A stretch of 64,000 nt of DNA, from NCBI GenBank assembly GCA_036346255.1, contig JAYEVH010000565.1:1-64000 (forward strand), read 5' to 3'. The translations under genes were made by a program, and so were the position numbers. This DNA is from Ampelocalamus luodianensis (lineage: Eukaryota > Streptophyta > Magnoliopsida > Poales > Poaceae). Under the pieces are notes generated by a model. That model did no database searches, was not told where the DNA came from, and worked only from the letters and a program-made list of their open reading frames with translations. Below, piece by piece: positions 22,459-31,981 of this stretch (within the stretch, counting starts at the first letter, position 1; each line of letters begins with the position of its first letter).

Positions 22459-22662
22459 GCTAATTGTAGGTTAGAAATAGCATGGTCGTTATCATTAGTG
22501 AGTCTTCTGTGCGGCTATTTTCTAAAATAAGAAAGTATTTTCAGAAACCTTAAGTTATGAAAGTCTTTTATTCCTCATCCATATTAGCATCATTTCTTAC
22601 CCCAACTTTCAGTTGGATTTACAAACTGTTTTGCTCACTTACCTTGTCCTTGCGTGCTTTAG

Positions 22663-23289
22663 ATGAGCAGCTGGTATTTGGTTAAGGAGACCCATGCTGA
22701 GGAAGTAGACGGCTATCCCGCATTGCTACAAGATATGATGTGGCAAGCCAATTTCACTTACCAACTGGAGTACGCTATCTACCATTGGGATCAAGGACCT
22801 GGGGTGGAAGAGTATCGAGGTGTAGTCAATATTATTGCTAGACAGGTGCCAGGAAGCATTCCATACTGTATCCAAGTTCATGCCACCTCTGAAGCCACGG
22901 CCATTCAGGAAGCGACCAGTGGGGTTATGAGCCATCTTCGTCATGATCTGACGGAGTTGTCTCAGCCACCCTACGACCATTTCCCAAAGCGAGGTCCTGG
23001 CACAGAGGCGAACATGTTCGATGAGATCCAGTTTGGAGAGGACCCACAAGTACGCCAGTTAGCGAGGTTGGTTCATATCATGGACCAAATCCATCGCTGC
23101 AACGTGTACGAGCTGTGGGAGACCCGACGCTGCCTTAGAGAAGCCCAAGAGTACCTCTTGATCGGAGTCAACATGAATCGCGTTGCTCGTAACGTGCTTT
23201 ATGGTGGCAACAAGATCTCTCTAGCTGCTGCAGCACCACCTGGGTTTCGACTTCTGAAAGTGGCAGGGCTAGTACCTACTTATGGATAG
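22663..23289 (+). CDS. ORF0: accessory ORF between PBS and gag
   Basis: Open frame of 208 residues starting MSSWYLVKETHAEEVDGYP. It lies between the primer site and gag, about 220 bp after the PBS and 680 bp before the gag ATG. I recognise no enzymatic motif, signal peptide or membrane segment; the middle is rich in charged and aromatic residues (HLRHDLTELSQPPYDHFP) and the C-terminal part contains NMNRVARNVLYGG. A diverged copy occurs after the LTR at 47754 (51144-51574), where 21 consecutive residues (FGEDPQVRQ..) are identical although 10 of their 21 codons differ. This shows the protein was maintained while both lineages were active. Some grass gypsy families are known to carry an extra ORF upstream of gag; function unknown. 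Confidence 0.75.
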   Translation: MSSWYLVKETHAEEVDGYPALLQDMMWQANFTYQLEYAIYHWDQGPGVEEYRGVVNIIARQVPGSIPYCIQVHATSEATAIQEATSGVMSHLRHDLTELSQPPYDHFPKRGPGTEANMFDEIQFGEDPQVRQLARLVHIMDQIHRCNVYELWETRRCLREAQEYLLIGVNMNRVARNVLYGGNKISLAAAAPPGFRLLKVAGLVPTYG

Positions 23290-23969
23290 CGTCGCCAAGC
23301 CCGATGTCGCAGGTTTTCTCGCACCCGATGGTCGCACTTCGAGGTCACGCTTTGCTAGGATCTCCGCGACGCCTTTAAAACCCTTTGAGCCCGATAGACA
23401 CTGGATCACCTGGGGCTCATCTTGTAGATGAGTTTCCGGTGAATTTTAACCGGGATGATTATATCTAGGTTGCTAAGGTGGAGAACTCACTACCTGGAGT
23501 TGTAGCCGACTAGTAGCTGTCCTTTAAATAAATGTAATAGGATAGCTTTTGTATAACTTTGAACGTTGTAAGACTTTTGTTTCGGACCATGGCCATGTTG
23601 TCTACCGACATATATGGGTGTACTGTGCCGAAGCTTGCTGTTGCTATTTAATGGATCTTGTGTTCTTTTGGTGTTAATTCCAGTGCATTTCATATCATTG
23701 TGCATGTTAAGTTTAGTACTTCCCTTTTTCTGTCCAGTTGCTAACATTGTACTCGTTCGGGTGTATTCTTGTTAGTTGCTAACAGTTGTATGGCAACAGA
23801 ATGATAGGACCTACTACTCGCTCTCGGGCACAACAAGAATAAGGATCTCCACCCTTGAGATCCTGCTTTGCTTCTGTCCATGATCTTTACCTCGTGGAGA
23901 GCAAGGGTAACCATCCGCCGCTCAAAGGGTGGTGGTCGACTTGAGGAAGAGCTTCCTCCGCCGCCCACC
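23290..23969. other. Spacer between ORF0 and gag
   Basis: Includes 'agatgagtttccggtg' and AT-rich stretches. No ORF with family resemblance; it probably belongs to the leader of the element's RNA. Confidence 0.5.
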
Positions 23970-24970
23970 ATGGCTGATGTGCTCTCGCAGATAGAGCGCA
24001 ACCTGATGGATCAAACGTGCATCCTGGAGCAAATTGCGCGTAATACTTCTTCAGCTCCCGCACCAGCTGGAGGAGCAGGGGGCCATCGTGTGCAGGGGGT
24101 CTTGCTGATTTTCAGCGGACCAACCCGCCGGTGTTCTCCAGCTCCGAAGACCCTATGAAAGCTGAAGATTGGCTTAGGAATATTGAGAAGAAGATGTTGA
24201 TTTCTCAATGTTCTGAGAGGGAGAAGGTGTTGTTTGCTAGTTATCAGTTGGATGAGGCAGCTAGTGCTTGGTGGGACAATTTCCTTGCCATCCAGCATAC
24301 CGGACTCGTCCCGACTTGGGACGAGTTCAAGGAAGCATTTCGTGAAGCTCATATTCCAGAGGGAGTTATGATGGTTAAGCAGCAAGAGTTTCTCGCTCTT
24401 AAGCAAGAGCAAAAAACTGTGATTGAATATCTCCACAAATTCAACTTCCTTGCCCGGTATGCACCTGATGATGTTTTGACTGACCTTCGTCGCCAAAACC
24501 GATTCATGAATGGGTTGACTGAGGAGCTGCAGTTGGCCCTGGTAATTCATGATTTCAGAAATTTTTAGCATCTTGTTAACAAATCCATCATAGCTGAAAG
24601 CAAGATCAAGGCTTTGGGGGAGTCACGTAAGCGGCAGAGGACTGCACAGATTGCAGCTAGTGGCAGTTCACCAAGACCGCGTATGTGGCAGCCTCAACTT
24701 CCTCGAGCTCCAGCTCCAATTTCATCGAGGTCGCCAGTGTCCGCACCTCGTCCACCTCCACCTACTGGGCAGCCAAGACCTAGTGGGAATCAGTCTCAGC
24801 ATATCAACAATGTTAGACCTGGTGTTATCTATTTTCACTGTAATCATCCTGGATATTATGCCAATAATTGTTTGGCGAGGCAACGTGGTATGCCTCATGT
24901 TCGGCCTTATCAATTACCTATACGAACAACACCACCTCGTGGCCATCCGCAAGGCCGATCCGCCCACTCG
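23970..24970 (+). pseudogene. Chromovirus gag
   Basis: Starts MADVLSQIERNLMDQT (23970). Near 24105 a frameshift leads into the Retrotrans_gag domain (DPMKAEDWLRNIEKKM..., 24150-24570), with the typical AWWDNF and KQEFLALKQ segments. A stop (TAG, 24566-24568) interrupts 'RNF*HLVNKSIIAESK', after which the proline-rich linker and a zinc knuckle continue in the same frame. In the knuckle (YFHCNHPGYYANNC, about 24828-24872) the first cysteine is Y and the histidine is Y, so metal binding is lost. Gag normally forms the virus-like particle and binds RNA; this copy cannot. Confidence 0.9.
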
Positions 24971-25002
24971 AGGTCATGTGAACCAGACATCGCAGTAAGA
25001 GG

Positions 25003-25265
25003 CTTACTAATGCATCTGACGTTGTTCTCGGTATGCTCCTTGTTAATTTCAGTCAAGTTTTTGTTTTGTTTGATTTTGGAGCAGCCCACTCTTTTGTTAG
25101 GAGTCAATTTGCTGTTCAACACCAGTTAGACATGCATACACTCCAACTACCTTTTCTAATTAAATCACTTGGATCGGTTTTTAGAACCGATCAGATCTGC
25201 TGTGGTGTCAACATAGAGATCCTTGGGGTAAATTTTTTTGGCAAATTTGATTGGGATAGATTCTA
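25003..25265 (+). pseudogene. Chromovirus aspartic protease
   Basis: VLFDFGAAHSFV (about 25060-25098) is the active-site region of a gypsy protease, normally D-S/T-G; here the second residue is F. The protease sits in another frame from gag and RT, with single-base shifts before 25033 and near 25255. The stretch ends in the conserved 'LDVILGMDWL' segment (25270-25300), which is in the RT frame. Confidence 0.8.
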
Positions 25266-25267
25266 AA

Positions 25268-26950
25268 GGGTTGGATGTCATCTTGGGAATGGACTGACTA
25301 TCCAAGAATCAGGTTGTTTTTCATTCCAAGACAATCGATTCTCATCTTTGTGCTTTGAAAGCTGATGCTGCCCCTACCTTGGAGTCGATACCAGTAGTTT
25401 GTGAGTATCCAGATGTTTTTCCTGAAGACCTTCCAGGCATGCCCCCGGATCGGGAAGTGGAGTTTGTAATCGAACTAGCACCCGATACTGCTCCAATGTC
25501 CAAAAGACCTTATCAGATTCCTCCCAATGAGCTGGTAGAGTTGAAGAAACAACTTAGGGAATTACTTGACAAGGGATTTATCCAATCGAGCTCCTCGTCT
25601 TGGGGATGGCCAACCATCTTTGTCAAGAAGAAAGACAAGACTTTGTGGATGTGTGTGGACTACCGTCCGTTAAATGAAGTCACTATCAAAAACAAATATC
25701 ATCTTCCTCGCATTGATGATCTTTTTGACCAATTGACTGGAGCCCGAGTCTTTTCCAAGATTGATTTGCGTTCGGGCTATCATCAGATCAAAGTCGGGGC
25801 TAAGGACATTCCTACGACAGCATTCTCTACTCGCTACGGTTTGTATGAGTATACTGTCATGTCCTTTGGTCTGACAAATGCTCCAACGTACTTCATGAAT
25901 CTTATGAATTCAGTATTCATGGATTACTTGGAAAAGTTTGTTGTTATGTTCATTGACGACATTCTTATTTACTCCAAACCTGATGAAGAGCATGAACAAC
26001 ATTTAAGGCTTGTGTTGGAAACACTTTGTAAGCATCAGCTGTATGCAAAATTCAGCAAGTGTGAGTTTTGGCTTAGGAAAGTCAACTTTTTGGGATATGT
26101 GTTATCCGAAGGTGGTATCACTATTTATCCAAGTAAGGTACAAGATGTAGTAGACTAGGGTCAGCCTAAAAGTGTTTCTGACATCCGAAGTTTTCTTGGA
26201 CTTGCGGGTTATTACCGTAGGTTCATTGAAAATTTCTTCAAAATTGCAAGACCTTTGACTCAGCTTTTGAAAAAGAAGAAGTTCGAATGGTCAGCCAAGT
26301 GTGAAGAAAGTTTTCAGCTTTTGAGAGAACTCCTGGCCAAAGCTCCAGTTCTCACTCTGCCAGATATTCACAAGAGCTTTTATATCTATTGCGATGCATC
26401 TCGCCATGGACTTGGTTGTGTTCTCATGCAGGAGGGTTGAGTTGTGGTATATGCATCCAGGCAGTTGAGGCCTCATGAAGTAAATTATCCTACTCATGAC
26501 TTGGAATTGGCAGCCGTAGTCCACGCTATGAATATTTGGCAACATTACCTCATCGGTAATCATTGCGAGATCTATACTGATCATAAGAGCCTGAAGTATA
26601 TATTCACTCAAGCTGATCTGAATATGAGACAAAAGAGATGGCTTGAACTAATCAAGGACTATGATATGGGGGTTCATTATCACCCAGGCAAAGCCAATGT
26701 AGTGGCCGACGCTTTCAGCAGAAAATCGCAATGCAACTGCTTGTCGGTAGAACCTTTTGCGAAAGGCAAATGTGCTGATTTTCAGCACCTAAGTCTTAAG
26801 ATGGTTGAAGAAGGATTTCTCATTTCCTTAGAAGTGAAATCCACACTTGAGGATCAGATCCTTGAGGCTCAAAAAACCGATGCAGATGTAGCCGAAATCA
26901 AGGAAAATTTAAAGGGGGGTAAAGCCAAGAAATTTTCTGAAGACGCCTGA
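25268..26950 (+). pseudogene. Chromovirus reverse transcriptase and RNase H
   Basis: One frame carries EYPDVFPEDLPGMPPDREVEF, KKKDKTLWMCVDYRPLN (25627-25677), SKIDLRSGYHQI (25757-25790), and the catalytic FIDDILIYS (25951-25977), then the palm and the connection (SFLGLAGYYRRFI). RNase H follows: YCDASRHGLGCVL (26389-26427), YPTHDLELAAVVHA with the catalytic glutamate, and YTDHKSLKY (26575-26601). The F at the first position of [YF]xDD and the surrounding sequence fit the Tekay/Del branch. Only in-frame stops break it: TAG 26156, TGA 26438 and TGA 26948. Two or more fit deamination at methylated CAG or CG. Otherwise the domain is remarkably complete. Confidence 0.93.
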
Positions 26951-28271
26951 GGTATCATTCGGTACAACAACCGTTTAGTGGTACCCTCCGATCCCCAGTT
27001 GAGAGAGCTAATTCTTAAAGAGGCTCACAACTCCAAGTTTTCTATACATCCTTTGAGTACCAAGATGTACCAGGATTTGAAGAAGACATTCTAGTGGAGC
27101 CAAATGAAAAGGCAAATTGCACAGTATGTTGCTGAATGTGATATTTGCCAAAGGGTCAAGGCCGAGCACTTGAAACCAGCTGGTACCCTTCAACCTTTGC
27201 CTATTCCCCAATGGAAATGGGAGGAAATCGGTATGGATTTTGTTACCGGTCTTCCAAAGACTCAAAGTGGGTCCGATGCCATTTGGGTGATTATTGATCG
27301 TCTGACAAAGGTTGCTCATTTTATTCATGTCAAAACCACCTTCGATGGACATAGGCTAGCAGAGCTCTATATTTCTATAATTATTTGCCTCCACGGTGTA
27401 CCGAAGGTCATTATCTCTGATCGTGGCCCTCAATTCACTTCCCACTTCTGGAGTTATCTACAACAAGCTATGGGGACTGAACTCTCTTTTAGCACTGCTT
27501 ATCATCCTCAAACCAGCGGTTAGACTGTGAGGGTGAATCAAGTATTGGAAGACCTTCTCAGAGCTTGTGTGCTATCATATAGCAGGATCTGGGAGAAGTG
27601 CTTGCCGTATGTGGAGTTTTCCTACAACAACAGCTACCAATCAAGCATTCAAATGTCACCTTTTGAAGCATTGTATGGAAGAGCTTATAGGACTCTGTTG
27701 AACTGGTCTGAGTCTGGAGAAAGACCATTTTATGGTCCAGACTTGGTGGTGGAAGCCGAAGAGCAAGTTCGTCTGATTCGAGACCGACTGCGTACTGCAT
27801 AGTCTTGTCAGAAGAGCTATGCTGACCATCGTCGTCGAGAGTTAAGCTTTGAGGTAGATAACCATGTCTATCTTAAAGTGTCACCGATGAAGGGCACTCA
27901 TCGATTTCAGGTGAAGGGAAAGCTAGCACCTCGTTATATTGGACCTTTTCGAATCCTTGCAAAACGAGGAGCTGTGGCATATCAACCTGAATTACCCAAT
28001 TCTCTTCAAGAAAGACATGATACTTTTCATGTCTCTCACTAAAGAAATGCCTTCAGATCCCTATCAAGCAATCGCTATGACAAATTTTGATCTCCAACCC
28101 GATCTTTCCTACCAAGAGCAACAAGTGCGTATTCTCGAAGAAAGGGAGCGCAAGACAAGAAACTGCACCGTCAAGTTCTTAAAAATTCAGTGAAGTAACC
28201 ACACAGAAAAGGAAGCCACCTGGGAACGTGAAGACCAAATGCGGACTAAGTATCTGTACCTCTTTTCTTAG
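26951..28271 (+). pseudogene. Chromovirus integrase with chromodomain-like tail
   Basis: Zinc-binding N-terminus: RYNNRLVVP then H..H and YVAECDICQRVKAEH (27122-27166). Catalytic core: GMDFVTGLPKTQSGSDAIWVIIDRLTK (27231-27310, first D), SDRGPQFTSHFW (27417-27452, second D) and the YNNSYQSSIQMSPFEALYG region with the third acidic residue. The C-terminus contains KLAPRYIGPFRIL (27920-27960) and a chromodomain-like end (ILEERERKTRNCTVKFLKIQ*SNHTEKEATWERE, split by a stop near 28191), ending 28271. Stops at 27092, 27521 and 27800 and a frameshift after 27800 inactivate it. A chromodomain-like tail defines chromoviruses, which often target heterochromatin. Confidence 0.92.
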
Positions 28272-28493
28272 GTTGGAAGTGACCTCGAATCAAGAAAGGA
28301 AAGGTTAAACAAAGCAATGGAAAGAAAAATGTAACAACAATACTATGTTGTTCTTTAGCATTTTATTTTCTATCTTTAAAAGAAATCAAAGCAACAGATG
28401 TCATATCTTGTTGTAAATTCAAAAGGTCTGTTCTTCAGCCTTTATCTTTGACTACTTGGAATCTCGGGACGAGATTCTCTTAAGGGGGAGGTT
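28272..28493 (+). other. Chromovirus 3' leader and polypurine tract
   Basis: Non-coding stretch ending in 'atctcgggacgagattctc' (a short inverted repeat, GAATCTCGG/GACGAGATTC) and the polypurine tract TTAAGGGGGAGGTT (28480-28493), which primes plus-strand DNA synthesis immediately before the 3' LTR. The same 'aatctcggggacgagatt' text precedes the PPT of the nested element at 41000. Confidence 0.85.
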
Positions 28494-31400
28494 TGTAACA
28501 GCCTCATTTTAAATAAAAGGGTATTTATATGCATTTCATGAGCATACATGGCATTTTAGGTCACTTGCACAATTTGTTGCAATTGAGAATTTCAAATTTA
28601 AATCAAACTTAGAGTTTGAAAAAGAGAACTCCTTAAGAAAAATCTTTGTTCTCTATTTAAACCTCTTCGGCCAAAGTATGTAAGTATTTTTAAACCATGA
28701 GCAGTGGTTATAAAAATTTATTTGGGATATATAACATCCCAGTAGCTTACCTGGAAATTTTTGTATTTTATAAATTTATTTGATATTTTTAAACCTCCAG
28801 TCAAACTTTTAAGTTTAATTTTGACTTTAGTCAACTTAGTAGACCCAGCCCAGGCCACTGGTCACTGTAGCGAGTCACACCCTCGCGTCTTAGTTTGGTC
28901 CAACCCTTTGCCTCTCGGATCAATCCAGGCCAAGTTATTTTTGACGCAGCCAAACCCTAGTGGCGCGTGAGCCGTTGAATTTGAAATGGACTATCCAGAT
29001 CTGTGAGAACGTTCGGACCACTGAACGCTCCATGCGATCTAGACCGTCGATTTTAAATCCAACCACGCATTCCTTTTTTTTAGTCAGGACCTTGGAGCAC
29101 CCCTGAGGACCTTCCCAGGACCTCTCCAAGAGCTGCCACATGGACCTCTCAAGAACACCCTCTTGGTCTTTTTGCAAAGAGCACCCTTTTTGTCAAGACC
29201 ACCCTTGGTCACGACCACCCTCTTGGTCTTTTTGCAAAGACCACCCTTTTTGGCCAAGACCACCCTTGGTCACGACCACCTTTTTGGTCTTTTTGCAAAG
29301 ACCACCCCTTTTGGTCAAGACCACCCTTGATCACGACCACCCTCTTGGTCTTTTTGCAAAGACCACCCTCTTGGTCATTTTTCAAAGACCACCTCTGTGA
29401 TCCTCATGATCACTCTCGAGAGATCTGAGCTGTTCAGGACCTCCTCTCAAGTGATCTGAGCCGTCTAGGACCTCCTCTCAAGTGATCTGAGTCGTCCATG
29501 ACCACTCTCAAGTGATCTGGGCGGTTAAGATTAAATTCCACCCCGCGTTTCCTTAAAGGTGAAGCCCTTCGCGTGCGGGCCATCCGATTTAAAATGGACA
29601 GTCCAGATCAAGTGAGACGTTCAGACCATCCGAACACGCTTTGATCTTGGACCGTTAGATATAGATCGGACTATCCACATGGATTTGAAACGCTCTGACC
29701 GCCGAACAGCGTTTTCAATCAGGACCTTTGAAACTAGATCGTACATTCGCATCTTTTCACTCTCGATCGCATTGTTGTGGCTGAGACTGACAGCCATGGC
29801 CAACAAGTTAGTGACTCAACTTCATCTTCTCTGCGCCATTTCGCCAGCGTCGAGCACATCAACGTTGAGGTGGTGTTGCATCGCGTTTTTTCGCAGTATG
29901 CAATTGCCACTTGGCATCATTTTGCTGCCATTTTTGCCACGCACAAGCATCCTCGTTCTGTCCGGCGACATGGCTATAAAAACCCTCATTCTCACTCTCA
30001 GCCAAATTGTTATCGCAATGATTTCCTTCCTCGTTCTCTCCGGCGTATCCTCTCTTCTTATGCTTTTGTTCATCTCTCAATGCCTTGTTCATCCTGTTAA
30101 TGGAAGCTTTTGGCATTGCTTGTAGATTGAGAACGCGAGCTTGTCCTTGGGTTGTCCAGAGCGCGCCCGAAGCGTCGCTGTTGTGGATTTCTTTGCTCCG
30201 GTGAGCTCCTGTGTATCTTTTGTGTGTCATAGCATGTTCTAGGATATGCTAAGCAAAACCCTCAATTAATTTCATCTTTTATTCAACAGGTTTGTTGGAT
30301 TTTGAAGTTTCCCCTTTTCTGGCCGAAATCACCCCTTTCGTCTCTAACTCTGGCAGGGTGAGCCATTTCTCAATTCTTTCCACTAGGAGCTTCTTATGGG
30401 CCTAATTGACCTAACTTGATCACTCACTCTTTGATTCCTTGCTCAGATCATCTTGTCGCTGTGGTTCTCTATATTGTCGTTTCGGTTTTTCTCATCGCCA
30501 ACAAGCTCTAGAGCTTCTCCAACCACCATCTCAGCTCAGGTAGCCTCTTTAGATACCCTAGTAGCTTAAGCAAAAGTCTTTTTGCACTTTGCGCGTTCAA
30601 ATCGGCATAGCCACTTTTGCTGTATTTTGGATCTTCACTGTTTTTATTGTCGCGCTGCCGCTCCGGTCAAACTCCGGGGATGTTTCGACCATCATTAGGT
30701 TCATTGCACTGTTGTGAATCCATTTTGATCTTTAGCTAGCATCGCCTTGTTTCACAGCTCCAACATTTTGCCAAGAAATATCTCGGTAAATATTGTTGTG
30801 TTGTCGGATTTTCCAACCAGAGCTGTAGTTGCAGTTAGTCTTAAATCCTTGTCAGTTAGTGCTATTATTTCATAAATCTAGGTTACTTCCTTTACTGAAA
30901 ATAGTTTCAAACATAAGTATTTTGTTATTTAAATCACTTGTAACTTTGAGCATGCATCTTTTCAGCATTCTGGTATTTTCTTGATGTTCATTTGTTATTG
31001 CTCTTTTTCGTTAGATTCTGGTTTTCCCGACGTGAGTGAAAGTAATCCCGAGGTTCCAGAATCTGAACAAGTGGTTTATTTCCATGGACCTGAACAAGTG
31101 GTTTACTACCAAGGCAAGCATCCTCTTGCACCATGTTGATCCCAGTATTGATACTTTAGTGTTTTGAAATGCGGTGATAACTGTGTGCATGCTATTTTGA
31201 CGTATCAATAATTTGTGAATTTAGTTGGCTATATCCCAACATTTGTGGCTTACCTTTAATCTGTTTATACACTTGAGCTTAAGGTAGTAATCTTGTGTTG
31301 AAATACTTGGTCTTTAGATTTTTGCTTAGCCATGCAAGTCAGTAGAACGTTAGTTGTTTGATAAGTTTATCTTGTCAGACCTGGGAAACACTTTTTGATT

Positions 31401-31981
31401 TATTACCTTGGTTTCTTTGTTTAGTTTGGTTACATCTGGACAAGTGGTCGCTAGTGATGGTGCCTTCGTGCATGAGACTTGGGAATGTGGTAGTCTTGTC
31501 CGGATCGTTAAGGACCGAACTTTGACCTGTCAATTTGAGTACCTTATGTACTTCCACACGCGGTGTATGGGCGCTGCTTGGTTAAGTAAGGGGAAGATCT
31601 TATTGAGTTGGAAAACTGGTGGTGTGAGGGCATACATGTGTTACATCGCATATATGTTCTTAGGGCTCCGATTGCAATTCTATATGTGCAGGGGAGCACA
31701 ATTTTACTTTCTGTCAATTGGATCGGCATTCCCTACAAAACTTGCGTGCCCCGGTTAGCAGGTTCTATCAGAAACTTGTACTAAGAGGGATCAGGTCTCG
31801 CATGGGTGATTCAACTCAATAAGGTGTTCTTGCTGAAAAATATTGGGTCTTGATTTCTCCGGCCGGCATACCAAAGGAAGTGTGCTATTATCCAGAGGTT
31901 TACAGGCTAATCAAGTCATGTGGGTAAAGATGTACACCCCTGCAGGGTTAAAACTATTCGAATAGCCGTGTCCACAGTTAC
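28494..31981 (+). mobile_element. 3' LTR of the chromovirus, proximal part
   Basis: Begins TGTAACAGCC right after the PPT. From 29790 on it matches the 5' LTR. It includes the first 1.3 kb that the 5' LTR has lost, with a 61-bp tandem repeat at 29155-29400 and ~34-bp repeats ('caagtgatctgag') at 29420-29530. It holds the core box (ctattcgaatag 31954-31965) and is interrupted at 31981 (target gttac) by the nested element; it resumes at 44809. Confidence 0.92.
29155..29400 (+). repeat. 61-bp tandem repeat in the LTR
   Basis: Nearly four units of about 61 bp: 'ccaccctcttggtctttt', 'tgcaaagaccaccc', '..tggtcaagaccaccc', 'ttggtcacga'. The units contain overlapping inverted pieces (gaccaccc/gggtggtc-like, ggtca/tgacc). 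An ORF runs through them because the unit is nearly free of stops, but I consider it non-coding. Confidence 0.88.

Noticed and set aside
29140..29400. ORF with repeating FCKDHPF-like peptide
   Set aside because: Translation of a 61-bp tandem repeat in an LTR; the unit length is not a multiple of three, so successive units are read in different frames.
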